Positions 53,693-60,742 of a DNA stretch of 64,000 bases are shown here, piece after piece. The stretch comes from Anaerolineaceae bacterium (GTDB lineage: Bacteria; Chloroflexota; Anaerolineae; Aggregatilineales; Phototrophicaceae). A program made the position numbers and the translations under genes. A model generated the notes under the pieces. It made no database searches, had not been told where the DNA came from, and was given only the letters and a program-made list of their open reading frames with translations. How positions within the stretch are numbered: position 1 is the first letter of the stretch; every line of letters begins with the position of its first letter. The stretch is from the NCBI GenBank assembly GCA_002699585.1, contig PABP01000011.1:84922-148921 (forward strand), in the 5' to 3' direction.

Positions 53693-53917
53693 TTAACCCC
53701 TTGATTTCTTCTTAATAATATGATCTAATTTTACTAGCAGCCGAAATGCGCCTGCTATTCTTTTGCCAGTAAAGCAATCATATGTGATTGTGTATATTCC
53801 AATCATATAAGGTATAGACAAGCAAGTCAAGCTCAGAAAGAGGAAAACAAGTCCAAATTGACCCACTAAGGAGCCCAAGAGAAGCCTAATCCCATGTCCA
53901 AGAAACGTGTTATCCAT
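53693..53917 (-). CDS. Possible small membrane protein (doubtful)
   Basis: A 74-residue frame with a hydrophobic core (LLLGSLVGQFGLVFLFLSLTCLSIPYMIG) and a basic tail (LDHIIKKKSRG) ends 4 bp before the XRE start. It overlaps the first codons of the divergent 69-aa gene and covers the likely operator region. It could be a membrane protein co-expressed with the repressor or a chance frame through regulatory DNA. Confidence 0.25.
   Translation of the reverse strand: MDNTFLGHGIRLLLGSLVGQFGLVFLFLSLTCLSIPYMIGIYTITYDCFTGKRIAGAFRLLVKLDHIIKKKSRG
53775..53808. promoter_or_regulatory. Candidate XRE operator repeats
   Basis: CAATCA-TATG-TGATTG is a perfect 6-bp inverted repeat at 53775-53790. A further CAATCATAT half-site at 53800-53808 also forms an inverted pair with the preceding GATTG. 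It lies between the minus-strand repressor and the divergent plus genes, where a CI/Cro-type switch would be. Confidence 0.45.
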
Positions 53918-54103
53918 GAGTCTTTGCGCGAATCCTTTGTTCCCTTGCCGACGGATCTGTCTGTCGAATTGACCGAGGAACAACTGAATGCCCTATTTGG
54001 CAATCCTGCTGCATTTAAGGCAGTGATCGAAACCGTAATGGATCGTGCGGGGATTCACATTGCAGGTGTCGAGACAACCGAAGACGAAACACGATCCGCG
54101 TAA
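53894..54103 (+). CDS. Small acidic protein of unknown function
   Basis: The 69-residue protein has basic ends and an acidic middle (DLSVELTEEQLNALFGNPAAFKAVIETVM). It is the first plus-strand gene after the divergent regulatory region and is followed 10 bp later by the membrane protein gene. Helical throughout, no known domain. A delta/excisionase-like role is possible by position but has no motif support. Confidence 0.6.
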   Translation: MSKKRVIHESLRESFVPLPTDLSVELTEEQLNALFGNPAAFKAVIETVMDRAGIHIAGVETTEDETRSA

Positions 54104-54113
54104 GGAATGCGAT

Positions 54114-55058
54114 ATGCGAACGATTGAATCTCTCAGCTTTACAGATGTGCGGACCCAGGAAGATGCCGAGCGTTTTGCCGCTGCCAACAATGTGCGACTG
54201 ACGCCAACAGACTACGAGCGAATCGCGCGACTTAAGGAAGCGCGCCTACGCTCCGCTGCTCAAGCTGGCACGCCAGAATCGCGCCGCACCCAGATGAATG
54301 CCTGGTTTCTCCAGGCACTGGGTGTCATCGAGTATCTCAGTGAGATTGTGATGACAGTGGCACAGGCGCTAATCGTTGCCTTCGGCGTTCCGACTGCACT
54401 GATGCTGCTGCTCGTGGTCGAGCAACAGCGCGTTGTATCAGGCATCCAGCTTTTTGAAGCGCACCGCGGTCTGGCAGAGTTTGCAGCATGGGCCCTAGTG
54501 CTTCTGAATCTCGTGCTGGAATTCACGATTGAGTTCATTGAACGACGTTATCAGCAAGAGGAGCGTCCCGCGTATGTGTTTAGTTTGCGGTTGATGTATG
54601 AGCGGCTGGCTTACTTCCTGGGCATCCAGCGTGATTGGCAGCCTCAGACACGTACCAGTGCCTTTCGGTATCGTCGCCTGCTTGGGCTGGTGAGCGCATC
54701 CATACTGGTACTCGCTCTCGCAGGATCGATGCAGACGGTCATCTCAGAAACCGATGGTGCGTGGTATGAAGCATTGCAACAGATCGCTGTTGCCAGTTCG
54801 TTGAGTCAGCTTATGACCTGGGTCGGCGGATTGCTATTTGCAGCTGTTGCGGTTTTCTCAGTACAGGGCCTCTCACGCTATATCGCAAAGCGGTGCGTTG
54901 AGATTCTAGAAAACATGCAGCGCGAGATTCGCAGTGGTGATAGTGACACAGATGGTGCTGAAGCGGCTGCTGTTCAATTCATTCTGGCAAAAGTCGCAAA
55001 TGTTCAAGCTAAGAAGAAGTCCAAGGAGGACTCGGATTTTTTAACAGTTCGGGGCTGA
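54114..55058 (+). CDS. Element membrane protein of unknown function
   Basis: AAGGA at 54102-54106 supports this ATG over an upstream in-frame one. The 314-residue protein has an N-terminal soluble region (~1-60), then membrane segments near ALIVAFGVPTALMLLLVV, FAAWALVLLNLVLEFTIEF, LLGLVSASILVLALAGSM and LLFAAVAVFSVQGL. A charged C-terminus (IRSGDSDTDGAEAAAVQFIL...AKKKSKEDS) faces the cytoplasm. No family recognised. The topology would suit an element membrane complex or exclusion role. Confidence 0.7.
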   Translation: MRTIESLSFTDVRTQEDAERFAAANNVRLTPTDYERIARLKEARLRSAAQAGTPESRRTQMNAWFLQALGVIEYLSEIVMTVAQALIVAFGVPTALMLLLVVEQQRVVSGIQLFEAHRGLAEFAAWALVLLNLVLEFTIEFIERRYQQEERPAYVFSLRLMYERLAYFLGIQRDWQPQTRTSAFRYRRLLGLVSASILVLALAGSMQTVISETDGAWYEALQQIAVASSLSQLMTWVGGLLFAAVAVFSVQGLSRYIAKRCVEILENMQREIRSGDSDTDGAEAAAVQFILAKVANVQAKKKSKEDSDFLTVRG

Positions 55059-55240
55059 GGAATGACAACCCGCATTGGAAGGATACTGCCTGGAAGCCAC
55101 AACCAGAGTCATATCCATGTCAGTGTGGCAGCTGTAATGAGCTTGTCGTTTGGAGCGGAATTGGTCGGAAGCCCCGTTTTGTCAACGAAACACATCGGCG
55201 TCGGTACTGGCGTCGCATGTCCCGGAAACTAGAGAAATAA
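55055..55240 (+). CDS. Possible small Cys-containing protein with CTG start
   Basis: A frame overlapping the previous stop as CTGA encodes 61 residues: NDNPHWKDTAWKPQ, YPCQCGSCNELVVW, SGIGRKPRFVNETHRRRYWRR. The CxCGxC followed by GRKPRF and a basic RRRYWRRM tail looks like a small zinc-finger protein with a degenerate second ligand pair. There is no ATG, GTG or TTG in the open frame after its upstream stop (55010-55012), so a CTG start or re-initiation would be needed. The other frames are less protein-like. Confidence 0.4.
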   Translation: MRNDNPHWKDTAWKPQPESYPCQCGSCNELVVWSGIGRKPRFVNETHRRRYWRRMSRKLEK

Positions 55241-55257
55241 CACCTAAAGCCACCACT

Positions 55258-55273
55258 CCGTCTTGCAAGACGG
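55258..55273. repeat. Element-specific palindrome, copy 1
   Basis: CCGTCTTGCAAGACGG is a perfect 16-bp palindrome. Copies with the 12-bp core GTCTTGCAAGAC occur at 58038, 58203, 60539, 63568 and 63756; degenerate ones lie at 58086-58094 and 58241-58251. All lie in the mobile element, almost all between genes, and none has a terminator T-run. Size, symmetry and clustering resemble partition or nucleoid-protein sites. Confidence 0.85.
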
Positions 55274-55301
55274 GTGACAAACACCAAAGGAAAGAAACGC
55301 A

Positions 55302-55883
55302 ATGGAATTGCAACGGATTCAACATCTGATAGACGAGCATCCGCTGATGGTGCTGCCGACCCTAGCAAAACACCTGGGTATCAATCAGGCCATCATTCTC
55401 CAACAGGTTCACTTTGTCCTCCAAGAGAACATAAAACGTGGGAGCTCCCACGACTTTGTTGATGGCTACTGGTGGGCGTGGAATACCTACGAAGAGTGGC
55501 AAACAAAGTTCTTCAGCTGGCTTCCAGACCGTAGTCTGCGGCGCTATATCGCCGAGCTTGAAGACGCCGGATTGCTCATCAGCCGGTCGTCTGTCAGGCA
55601 CAAATCCGACCGTCGCAAATGGTATCGCGTAGACTACGATTTGTACCAGGAAATGGTCGAAACCTGGGCTGAAGAAGACGAGCCAGAAGACGAACTAGAG
55701 TCGGATAATGACGGTGAAACTGACCCATCTGGCCAAAATGGCCACATGGGGGCATCTGGCCAAAATGACCACATGGTTGAACTGGCCAAATTGGCCACAT
55801 CCAATCGGCCACATCCAATCGGCCAGACTGGCCAGATGGTTATTCCGAGACTCCTTCCGAGACTCCTTCCGAGAGTTCTCTAG
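55302..55883 (+). CDS. Replication initiator/organiser, N-terminal part before frameshift
   Basis: Residues 1-~110 form a winged-helix replication-initiator-type domain: LAKHLGINQAIILQQVHFVLQ, WWAWNTYEEWQTKFFSWLPDRSLRRYIAELEDAGLLIS, RKWYRVDYDLY. This is the pattern of phage and conjugative-element replisome organisers. An acidic linker precedes GQNGHM-type repeats. The frame then drifts into LLPRLLPRVL and stops, whereas the neighbouring frame reads SETPSETPSESS and continues into the next entry. One missing base near 55836-55841 would restore a ~350-residue protein. Confidence 0.7.
   Translation: MELQRIQHLIDEHPLMVLPTLAKHLGINQAIILQQVHFVLQENIKRGSSHDFVDGYWWAWNTYEEWQTKFFSWLPDRSLRRYIAELEDAGLLISRSSVRHKSDRRKWYRVDYDLYQEMVETWAEEDEPEDELESDNDGETDPSGQNGHMGASGQNDHMVELAKLATSNRPHPIGQTGQMVIPRLLPRLLPRVL
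55726..55838. repeat. Iteron-like repeats inside the replication gene
   Basis: CATCTGGCCAAAATGGCCAC occurs at 55726 and, with one change, at 55753 (27-bp period, 24 bp conserved). Shorter CTGGCCAAATTGGCCACAT and CCAATCGGCCACAT copies follow up to 55838. Phage lambda and many plasmids keep origin iterons inside the initiator gene, so this could be the element's replication origin. Confidence 0.5.
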
Positions 55884-55900
55884 CTGCACCGAAAACGCAG

Positions 55901-56359
55901 GTGCAGCAGAGAGCTACGCCTCCGGCGCAACAAAGCCAACCGTCTGATGATGTACAGAACCAGCCCGTAGAAGAATCAACTGGGAAAGAAAAGGTCCGAT
56001 CCATTCTGGAAGTGCGCATCTATAACAAGTTCAACTCGTATCCGACGCGCAAGGCTATGCGTTGGCTGGAGCGCGCTGAAGATCTGGTCAAGGATAACGG
56101 CGAGCGTGTCAAGCAGCCGACACCCATTGAGCGTTACGACGAAGATGATAACTTTCGCCTGTATGCCAACGAGCAGATCGACTTCTGGGTAGACAAGACT
56201 ATGCGTGAAGACGGTAGCAAGTCTGTCTACATCATTCGCCTCGCCAAATCCTTGCACTTCATTGATGGCGATTATGGCTATCACAACTGGCTGAAGGGGC
56301 ACAAGAAGCCACTACCAGCTGATAGCGATGATATGCCAACTGAGAGCATTGAATTCTAA
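55901..56359 (+). CDS. Replication initiator, C-terminal part after frameshift
   Basis: The frame is open from 55781, so the GTG here may not be a real start. It begins with a low-complexity linker (TPPAQQSQPSDDVQNQP) and then has a compact helical region: LEVRIYNKFNSYPTRKAMRWLERAEDLV, LYANEQIDFWVDKTM, SVYIIRLAKSLHFIDGDYGYHNWL. It was probably one protein with the preceding entry. The stop is 189 bp before the helicase gene. Confidence 0.6.
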   Translation: MQQRATPPAQQSQPSDDVQNQPVEESTGKEKVRSILEVRIYNKFNSYPTRKAMRWLERAEDLVKDNGERVKQPTPIERYDEDDNFRLYANEQIDFWVDKTMREDGSKSVYIIRLAKSLHFIDGDYGYHNWLKGHKKPLPADSDDMPTESIEF

Positions 56360-56371
56360 TGTCTGAGCTGT

Positions 56372-56412
56372 ACTCAACCTGATCTCTGGCAACGTGTCGC
56401 ATCAGGTTGAGT
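56372..56412. promoter_or_regulatory. 12-bp perfect inverted repeat upstream of dnaB-like gene
   Basis: ACTCAACCTGAT-N17-ATCAGGTTGAGT begins 12 bp after the replication gene stop. No T-run follows, so a protein-binding site, an origin element or an attenuator is more likely than a simple terminator. Confidence 0.55.
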
Positions 56413-56548
56413 TAGCACTTTTCACGCCAGCCGCGTGCTGTGGAATCTACGAGATTGGAGTAGCACGTTTATCTGGCCACGTAACCTTCAAAGCAAACCA
56501 ACGAAGACTTGGTGCAGAAACTCAACCAAATTTGAAAGGAATTGACGC

Positions 56549-57994
56549 ATGAGCAAAAACAAACAAATACAGGAAGTGCCACTTAGCCCAATTGTCGAAC
56601 CCACACTTAAAATGCTGATCGCTAACCTGATTGGGGATGAAGCGCGTACCTACCAGATGGCAGAGAACAAATTCATACCAGAAGAGATTATGGAATATCC
56701 ATTTCATGCGCGCATTTTGGAGGTGATCTACTACCTGGAGGCAGTGAATCAGTCACCGACCGCGACCCACATCAAAGACATCTTGCGCTCTGACGGCCAG
56801 GAAGAGATCGCCAACTTCGTTGATGAGATTCTTACACATCAGTCGGTCGACCTCGATGTGCTGCACCCAGCACACGCCATCAAGAACATATATCTGGTCA
56901 AGCGCAACGCTCTGGTGGCACTAGAAAAGGCGGGTGAGATTATCAACTCGCCAATGGGTTTGCCGATTGATCGTGTGCAAGATGCAGTGGCTCTGCTACA
57001 AGGTGTCACCCAGCAAGCGAAGCCCAGACGTGCGCGACACATTATCGAGGTTAGCAATACCTTTATCAGAGAAACCGTTAAGCGTCATGAACGGGTACAA
57101 CAGGGCTTGCCGCCTGGGCCTAGCTGGCCTTGGCAGAACCTACGTAACCTGGTGCCTGTCATGCGCCGAGGTAATCTGGTCAGCTTGATGGGCAAGTCCA
57201 AGTGGGGCAAGACCACAGTCGGCATTCTTTGTGCAGAGCACTGGGCCTGGGTACAAGGTTACCGTACCTACATATACGCCCTGGAAACTACCGAGCAGGA
57301 ATACTTTGAGCGCCAGGTAGCACATCACTGTTTGGTGCCGACCTGGTATGGCACGAGTGGACAGTGGGATATGACAGATCCGGATTCGATGGCCAACCGT
57401 GCCTATGAGGACTTCCAGTCAGTGAAGCTTGAAGAAGGATTGATCGGCGATCTGTTCTATCTCGAAGTCCCTGGTGTCACTTTGGGTGCTCTAGAATCTC
57501 TGATACTGGAGCATGAGAAAGAGGCCCAGAAAGACGGCGTCGAATGCGTTCACCTGATTGACTACTATCAGCTGATCGACAAGTCTGATTCCAAATATAG
57601 GTACGACAATGTTCCGCTGAATTCTATAGCCCAAGAGCTGAAGCGCATTGCCTCAGACAACAAGCTCTACCTGATGACACTCGTTCAGGAACAAGAGGCC
57701 AGCGATAGCGGCGCATTTGACAATGAGTTTCCGAAGGGTGGAAACGAGATCGTCAAGGTCAGCCAGGTCTTCATGCGCCTTGCCAGGACGTATGCCAGCA
57801 ACGATGTGCAGATTTCTGAGAATGGTGTGCAGGCAACTGACGCGCTTGGAAATCCCAGATGGATGCATCGTGCTGGCGAGTTAAGCGGCCATATGGAAAT
57901 CCAGGTGACACATGCCAATGCCGATAAGAAGGGTAGTGCCCGGCTCCTGGCAGAGATGGCGTACTTCCGCATCAAAGACGCGCCTTCCGCTTAG
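56549..57994 (+). CDS. DnaB-like replicative helicase
   Basis: The 481-residue protein has an N-terminal DnaB-type helical domain (~20-160, VEPTLKMLIANLIGDEA, FHARILEVIYYLE) and a RecA-like core. Walker A is SLMGKSKWGKTT, and Walker B is VHLIDYYQLID; LNSIAQELKRIASDNKLYLMTLVQEQE matches the DnaB core after it. It would unwind DNA at the element's origin together with the initiator upstream. AAAGGA precedes the ATG. The element therefore probably replicates autonomously at some stage. Confidence 0.88.
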   Translation: MSKNKQIQEVPLSPIVEPTLKMLIANLIGDEARTYQMAENKFIPEEIMEYPFHARILEVIYYLEAVNQSPTATHIKDILRSDGQEEIANFVDEILTHQSVDLDVLHPAHAIKNIYLVKRNALVALEKAGEIINSPMGLPIDRVQDAVALLQGVTQQAKPRRARHIIEVSNTFIRETVKRHERVQQGLPPGPSWPWQNLRNLVPVMRRGNLVSLMGKSKWGKTTVGILCAEHWAWVQGYRTYIYALETTEQEYFERQVAHHCLVPTWYGTSGQWDMTDPDSMANRAYEDFQSVKLEEGLIGDLFYLEVPGVTLGALESLILEHEKEAQKDGVECVHLIDYYQLIDKSDSKYRYDNVPLNSIAQELKRIASDNKLYLMTLVQEQEASDSGAFDNEFPKGGNEIVKVSQVFMRLARTYASNDVQISENGVQATDALGNPRWMHRAGELSGHMEIQVTHANADKKGSARLLAEMAYFRIKDAPSA

Positions 57995-58037
57995 TCTGCA
58001 CGTCAATCAGAGTTTACACGCTAGCTATCGAGAGTGG

Positions 58038-58051
58038 CGTCTTGCAAGACG
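58038..58051. repeat. Element-specific palindrome, copy 2
   Basis: CGTCTTGCAAGACG in the space after the helicase gene, flanked by the outer complementary GGC/GCC, 8 bases before a T-containing CTTTCTG stretch. Confidence 0.8.
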
Positions 58052-58129
58052 GGCGCCGCTCCTTTCTGTTTTGGTAGGTTCTTAATCTTGCAAGTTTGTC
58101 AGAGTAGGTGCAAAAGCTGGCTATCAACA

Positions 58130-58148
58130 GATATTGTCGGTCAATATC
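58130..58148. promoter_or_regulatory. Inverted repeat in cargo upstream region
   Basis: GATATTG-TCGGT-CAATATC is a perfect 7-bp inverted repeat in the ~465-bp space between helicase and GH20 genes. The function is unknown. Confidence 0.35.
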
Positions 58149-58202
58149 CAGCAAGGTGAGTGCTAGGAGAGGTGCTTTGTCTAGTCGTTATCGGTTTGGT
58201 CT

Positions 58203-58216
58203 CGTCTTGCAAGACG
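58203..58216. repeat. Element-specific palindrome, copy 3 (with degenerate copy at 58241)
   Basis: CGTCTTGCAAGACG, within CTCGTCTTGCAAGACG; 25 bp further GTCTTGCAAGTC is a degraded copy. The DNA after this copy (GACGAGCACCCTTC) resembles that after copy 2 (GGCGCCGCTCCTTTC), hinting at a longer repeat unit. Confidence 0.8.
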
Positions 58217-58270
58217 GACGAGCACCCTTCATAGAGCCTTGTCTTGCAAGTCGGCCATTTGTATTCGCTT

Positions 58271-58302
58271 CAACGGTTTGGAGACATACGCTTACATACT
58301 GG
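58271..58302 (+). repeat. 32-bp direct repeat, left copy
   Basis: CAACGGTTTGGAGACATACG... ending CATACTGG matches 63212-63243 at 30 of 32 positions. The right copy encodes QRFGDVRLHTG at the end of the large cargo protein; read in the same phase the left copy gives QRFGDIRLHTG but with no gene around it. The two copies bracket the GH20 and LVIVD-repeat genes. Confidence 0.8.
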
Positions 58303-58357
58303 TTTTTGTGACGTCGCAACGGCGATACGATTCCAGCAGCAGCACGTCTAGAAAGTC

Positions 58358-58381
58358 GATACCAATCCATAGATTGGTATC
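58358..58381. promoter_or_regulatory. 24-bp operator-like palindrome before GH20 cargo gene
   Basis: GATACCAATC-CATA-GATTGGTATC is a perfect 10-bp inverted repeat 79 bp before the gene start. It could be a hairpin or, more likely, a dimeric regulator site controlling the cargo genes. No regulator of the LacI or ROK type is encoded in the element part seen here. Confidence 0.55.
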
Positions 58382-58460
58382 ATAGTCAGTAACTCGAAAT
58401 GATAGACTCTCCAATGAATGCTCTCTAAAAATAAAACATATCCATAGAAATGGATTCCCC

Positions 58461-60365
58461 ATGCGACAGCCCATATTATTACCCATCCCGCGTGAAATAC
58501 TTTTTACGGGTGACCAGCATCCCTTGCCCGTCAATAGCACCATTAGGATCAGCCAGCAGTCACTCTTATTCAGCGCCCAAGCCGTACAGACTGCACTAAA
58601 AGATCACATCGACCGTGAATGGCCTATCGAGGCAAGCTCTAGCGCGTTCACCAGCGGATTCAACCTGACCATTCAGACTGAACTTGCACCGCAAGCCTAT
58701 TCAGTGGATATTGCAAATGGTCGAATCAACATTCAGGGTGGTGATGAAGCTGCAATCTTTTATGGCGTGCAGACCTTCATCCAATTGCTAAAAACCTACG
58801 GTGACCAATTTCCAGACATCCATATCAAAGATCATCCCGATTATCCTGTACGTGGCGTGATGCTTGACATCAGCCGTGACCGTGTACCGAGGATGGAAAC
58901 GGTGTATGCGCTGGTTGATCTACTGGCCAGCTGGAAACTGAACCATCTGCAATTGTATATGGAGCATAGTTTCGCCTATTCACAGCATAAAACAGTTTGG
59001 GAGGATGCATCGCCTTTTACCGCCCAGGAAATCCTCGACCTTCAGGCCTATTGCCGGCAACGCCACATTGATCTTGTGCCCAATCAGAACAGCTTCGGTC
59101 ATATGGAGCGCTGGCTGAAACACTCTGACTACAAGCATCTAGCGGAATGCGCGGACGGCTTCATCGGTGACTTTGGTGACCATATGGGGGAACGGCGTCC
59201 GGCAACCTCGCTTAATCCGACTGATCAGGCGTCAATTGCCCTCATCAGCGAGCTCTACGATGAACTCCTGCCCAATTTTACGTCCGAGTTTTTCAATGTT
59301 GGTGGCGATGAGCCATGGGAGATGGGGCAATGTGCAAGCAAAGCCCTCTGTGAGGCCGTTGGACGGGGACGTGTGTACGTAGATTATCTGTTGAAGTTAT
59401 ATGACCTGGTCAAAGCACGGGGCAAAACGATGATTTTCTGGGCAGATGTCATCACCAAATATCCTGAACTTCTGCCGGATATGCCGAAGGATATGATTGC
59501 ATTGGAATGGGGATATTATGTCGGACACCCCTACAGCGAACATGCGCCGATGTTTGCGCAGTCAGGTATCCCATTCTATGTGTGTCCAGGTACATCTAGC
59601 TGGAATACCTTATCGGGAAGGACAGACAATGCCATCGGTAACATCCGTGATGCAGTCAAAACAGGTTTGGAATATGGTGCATCTGGCGTCCTAATGACCG
59701 ACTGGGGTGATCGGGGCCACTGGCAACCTTTGCCGATCAGCTATCTTGGATACGCTTACGGATTAGGCATGGCATGGTGCGCTGAAACAAACGAAACGAT
59801 GGAGATTCCCACTGTCCTCAACCAATTCGCCTTTGAAGATTCCGCAGGTGTGATGGGGCAAGTGATGGCTGAACTCGGCAATCTGTATCAACTGGATGGG
59901 TTAGCCTACCCAAACGGCAGTCTGCTGTTCTTTCTGCTGCAGCTGAACAACAATGACCTCAATGCGTTTATCTCCAATTTAGATACCCATGTTGTCACTG
60001 ACCAGTTCTTCGGACTGAAGGAATCATCTTTGCGCGAGTGTCTGGATCGTCTGAATGATCTGCGACAACGTCTGCATCGCACTCGTATGGAACGCGAAGA
60101 CGCAACACTCATCATCGAAGAGGTTGGCTTAGTGATTGATCTACTGGCGCACGCATGCAAACGTGGTTTGCACTTGCTTGGCGATGTGCGTTTTTCTTCC
60201 GAATCCTTGTACACAGAGCTTGAGGCGCTGATTGTACGCCAACGAGCGAATTGGTTAGAGCGGAGTCGACCAGGAGGGCTTGAGCACAGCCTCTTGCGCT
60301 TCAAGCCGGTGCTGCGCCAATATCAAGGTTACGATTTTACGGATGATACTCCCAGTTACCTGTGA
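58461..60365 (+). CDS. GH20-family hexosaminidase-like protein (cargo)
   Basis: The 634-residue protein has a GH20b-like domain (residues ~1-130, LLPIPREILF, YSVDIANGRINIQGGDEAAIFYGVQT) and a GH20-like barrel (YPVRGVMLDISRDRVPRMET). The catalytic pair is Asp-Glu in EFFNVGGDEPWEMG. Further blocks are NQNSFGHMERWL and MIFWADVI. A C-terminal helical region (~470-634) is extra. It is only distantly like the GH20 at 3435 and has no signal peptide. Such proteins remove beta-linked amino sugars. On this element it is probably metabolic or surface-modifying cargo. Confidence 0.88.
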   Translation: MRQPILLPIPREILFTGDQHPLPVNSTIRISQQSLLFSAQAVQTALKDHIDREWPIEASSSAFTSGFNLTIQTELAPQAYSVDIANGRINIQGGDEAAIFYGVQTFIQLLKTYGDQFPDIHIKDHPDYPVRGVMLDISRDRVPRMETVYALVDLLASWKLNHLQLYMEHSFAYSQHKTVWEDASPFTAQEILDLQAYCRQRHIDLVPNQNSFGHMERWLKHSDYKHLAECADGFIGDFGDHMGERRPATSLNPTDQASIALISELYDELLPNFTSEFFNVGGDEPWEMGQCASKALCEAVGRGRVYVDYLLKLYDLVKARGKTMIFWADVITKYPELLPDMPKDMIALEWGYYVGHPYSEHAPMFAQSGIPFYVCPGTSSWNTLSGRTDNAIGNIRDAVKTGLEYGASGVLMTDWGDRGHWQPLPISYLGYAYGLGMAWCAETNETMEIPTVLNQFAFEDSAGVMGQVMAELGNLYQLDGLAYPNGSLLFFLLQLNNNDLNAFISNLDTHVVTDQFFGLKESSLRECLDRLNDLRQRLHRTRMEREDATLIIEEVGLVIDLLAHACKRGLHLLGDVRFSSESLYTELEALIVRQRANWLERSRPGGLEHSLLRFKPVLRQYQGYDFTDDTPSYL

Positions 60366-60742
60366 GGTATCTTATCAAAGCTCCTAGTCAAAGCACCTAT
60401 ACTTGCCGTATGGGAGACTTCTGCACTGGGGTAGGGTGTATGTCGGGATGAAGTACACTCAGATCCAGGTACACCGTTTTGCAGTCACCTCTATCGAAGG
60501 ATGGCATGTCTCTGAGCAACAGTGCCTGCAGGAGTGTCCCGTCTTGCAAGACGGCCATATAAGGTTCACTTCATTCTAATGGATCGCCAGGGTACCCAAG
60601 AATAAACATTCTGAAAAAAATGACGCGATCAAACCCTTAAGTTCTGCATTTCAATGTAGACTAACTCCAAGTCTCCGCTGCTGCCGCTCCTACTGCCACG
60701 ACTTTCGATCTGTTCGATAAGATGACTTATGGGGGAACCGTT
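60366..60742. other. Spacer between the two cargo genes
   Basis: 377 bp with no convincing ORF. It contains palindrome copy 4 (60539-60554). A purine-rich GGGGGAA about 8 bp before 60743 is the ribosome binding site of the next gene. No terminator with T-run follows the GH20 gene. Confidence 0.5.
60539..60554. repeat. Element-specific palindrome, copy 4
   Basis: CCGTCTTGCAAGACGG, identical to copy 1, between the GH20 and LVIVD-repeat genes. Confidence 0.85.

Noticed and set aside
55062..55232. ATG-started 56-residue frame after the element membrane protein
   Set aside because: The alternative frame in the same DNA is far more protein-like (CxCGxC and GRKPRF); this one has no structure and no well-spaced ribosome binding site.
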